Shown: positions 63,433-64,000 of the stretch, piece after piece | Layout of the letters: each line of letters begins with the position of its first letter | Position numbering within the stretch: position 1 is the first letter of the stretch | Assembly: GCA_035048495.1 (NCBI GenBank) | Contig: CM068547.1 | Coordinates: forward strand, 26,791,913-26,855,912 | Origin: Euptelea pleiosperma | Taxonomy: Eukaryota; Streptophyta; Magnoliopsida; Ranunculales; Eupteleaceae | Direction: 5' to 3' | DNA: 64,000 nt | Translations under genes and position numbers: made by a program | The notes under the pieces: generated by a model | Told to the model about the DNA's origin: nothing | Database searches by the model: none | Seen by the model: the letters and a program-made list of their open reading frames with translations, nothing else

Positions 63433-64000
63433 CTGGACATATTGAAATTCAAAATCCATGACAAGGTGAGTACAACAATTTAAAGAGTAGAACAATTTAA
63501 AACTAAAAAAACCCATCAAAGTACAAATAACATGAAGCTAGATTTGTGAACTCTCCTAACCAATAAGGAAGAAAGAGGTTCTGGAATAATAACTGATACC
63601 AACACAAGGTTTTTGTTTTCATTGATAAGTCTTGAATTTCACAACAGTTTCACAGGAGAACAATTGAAATTTTAGGACTAGTCATAACTAGTTCTGTAGC
63701 TTCAAATTTTAGCGAAAGCACTTTATTGATCCTATTTTGTCGAATTAAGAAAATAACACCAAAGCAACATTTCAGGAAAGTAAAACAGAATTGCAACTCT
63801 TCTAAAAATTGTATTGAAAGACAACCATGGTACAAGCAAAACACAATTAAGGAGATTAGTTTAATAACACTTCATTATTTGTAGGGGGTATTACTTTTAA
63901 TGTTTTATTTGTAGAGGGTATAAATTTTAATGTTTTACTGCTATTATTGAGAATATGGGTATTACCGGTCTATCACTCAAATGATTGCACTCTATTCTAT
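63433..64000. other. Upstream intron sequence
   Basis: No certain exon. A roughly 33-bp unit (TTTGTAG.GGGTAT...TTTTAATGTTTTA) is present twice in tandem at 63878-63944. Confidence 0.45.

Noticed and set aside
63650..63844. An additional upstream VPS13 exon
   Set aside because: The minus-strand frame is open, but I recognise no VPS13 motif and no convincing phase match.
1..64000. CRISPR array, operon or bacterial defence system
   Set aside because: The window is plant nuclear DNA. All repeats found are LTRs, inverted ends, target duplications or short tandem arrays.

Overview
This window is nuclear DNA from a seed plant, most likely a flowering plant with a repeat-rich genome. The signs are Ty1/Copia retrotransposons with initiator-Met-tRNA primer sites, RTE and L1 LINEs, a plant SINE, hAT-type MITEs, a Helitron, and one plant-type host gene with GT-AG introns. 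I cannot resolve the species.

The only host gene I can support is an internal part of a VPS13-like bridge lipid-transfer protein gene on the minus strand. I can place 15 exons between 63432 (upstream) and 5103 (downstream). All splice phases agree, and together they give one open frame of 1291 codons (3873 nt). The exons cover the later part of the protein: the adaptor-binding (SHR-BD/VAB) region and the ATG2-like C-terminal region. The N-terminal chorein end lies beyond position 64000. The last C-terminal exons lie beyond position 1.

Intron lengths fall into two classes. Nine introns are 84-624 bp. Five are 3.1-25 kb (11333-14462, 5772-11205, 16320-21534, 23406-37627, 38425-63389), and these hold nearly all the mobile DNA.

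Region by region: 1-4546 holds a copia gag remnant and degenerate Copia-A1. 5.8-11.2 kb holds a gypsy-like LTR remnant and an RTE LINE with an L1 nested in it. 13.9 kb holds a solo LTR. 17.3-20.7 kb holds Copia-C1, which contains a solo LTR that itself contains a hAT MITE, and a second MITE in one of its own LTRs. 24-37 kb holds an L1 with a MITE in it, then Copia-C2, then Copia-A2 split by Copia-A4, a MITE and a gypsy-like solo LTR. 38.4-46.5 kb holds a partial LTR element with a SINE and Copia-F1 split by a MITE and Copia-D1. 46.5-55.4 kb holds Copia-A3, whose 5' LTR is split by a 5.6 kb Helitron and whose leader holds a 320-bp TRIM. 55.4-62.9 kb holds a young LTR element carrying a nucleolin gene fragment, invaded by a nearly intact Copia-E1.

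I saw no CRISPR array, no complete tRNA or rRNA gene, and no new multi-gene system. The most unusual items are the nucleolin-carrying LTR element, the Helitron with exon-like segments, the TRIM, the recently moved MITE pair, and LTRs of the TG...CT type. Many insertion boundaries are fixed by target-site duplications read directly from the sequence.
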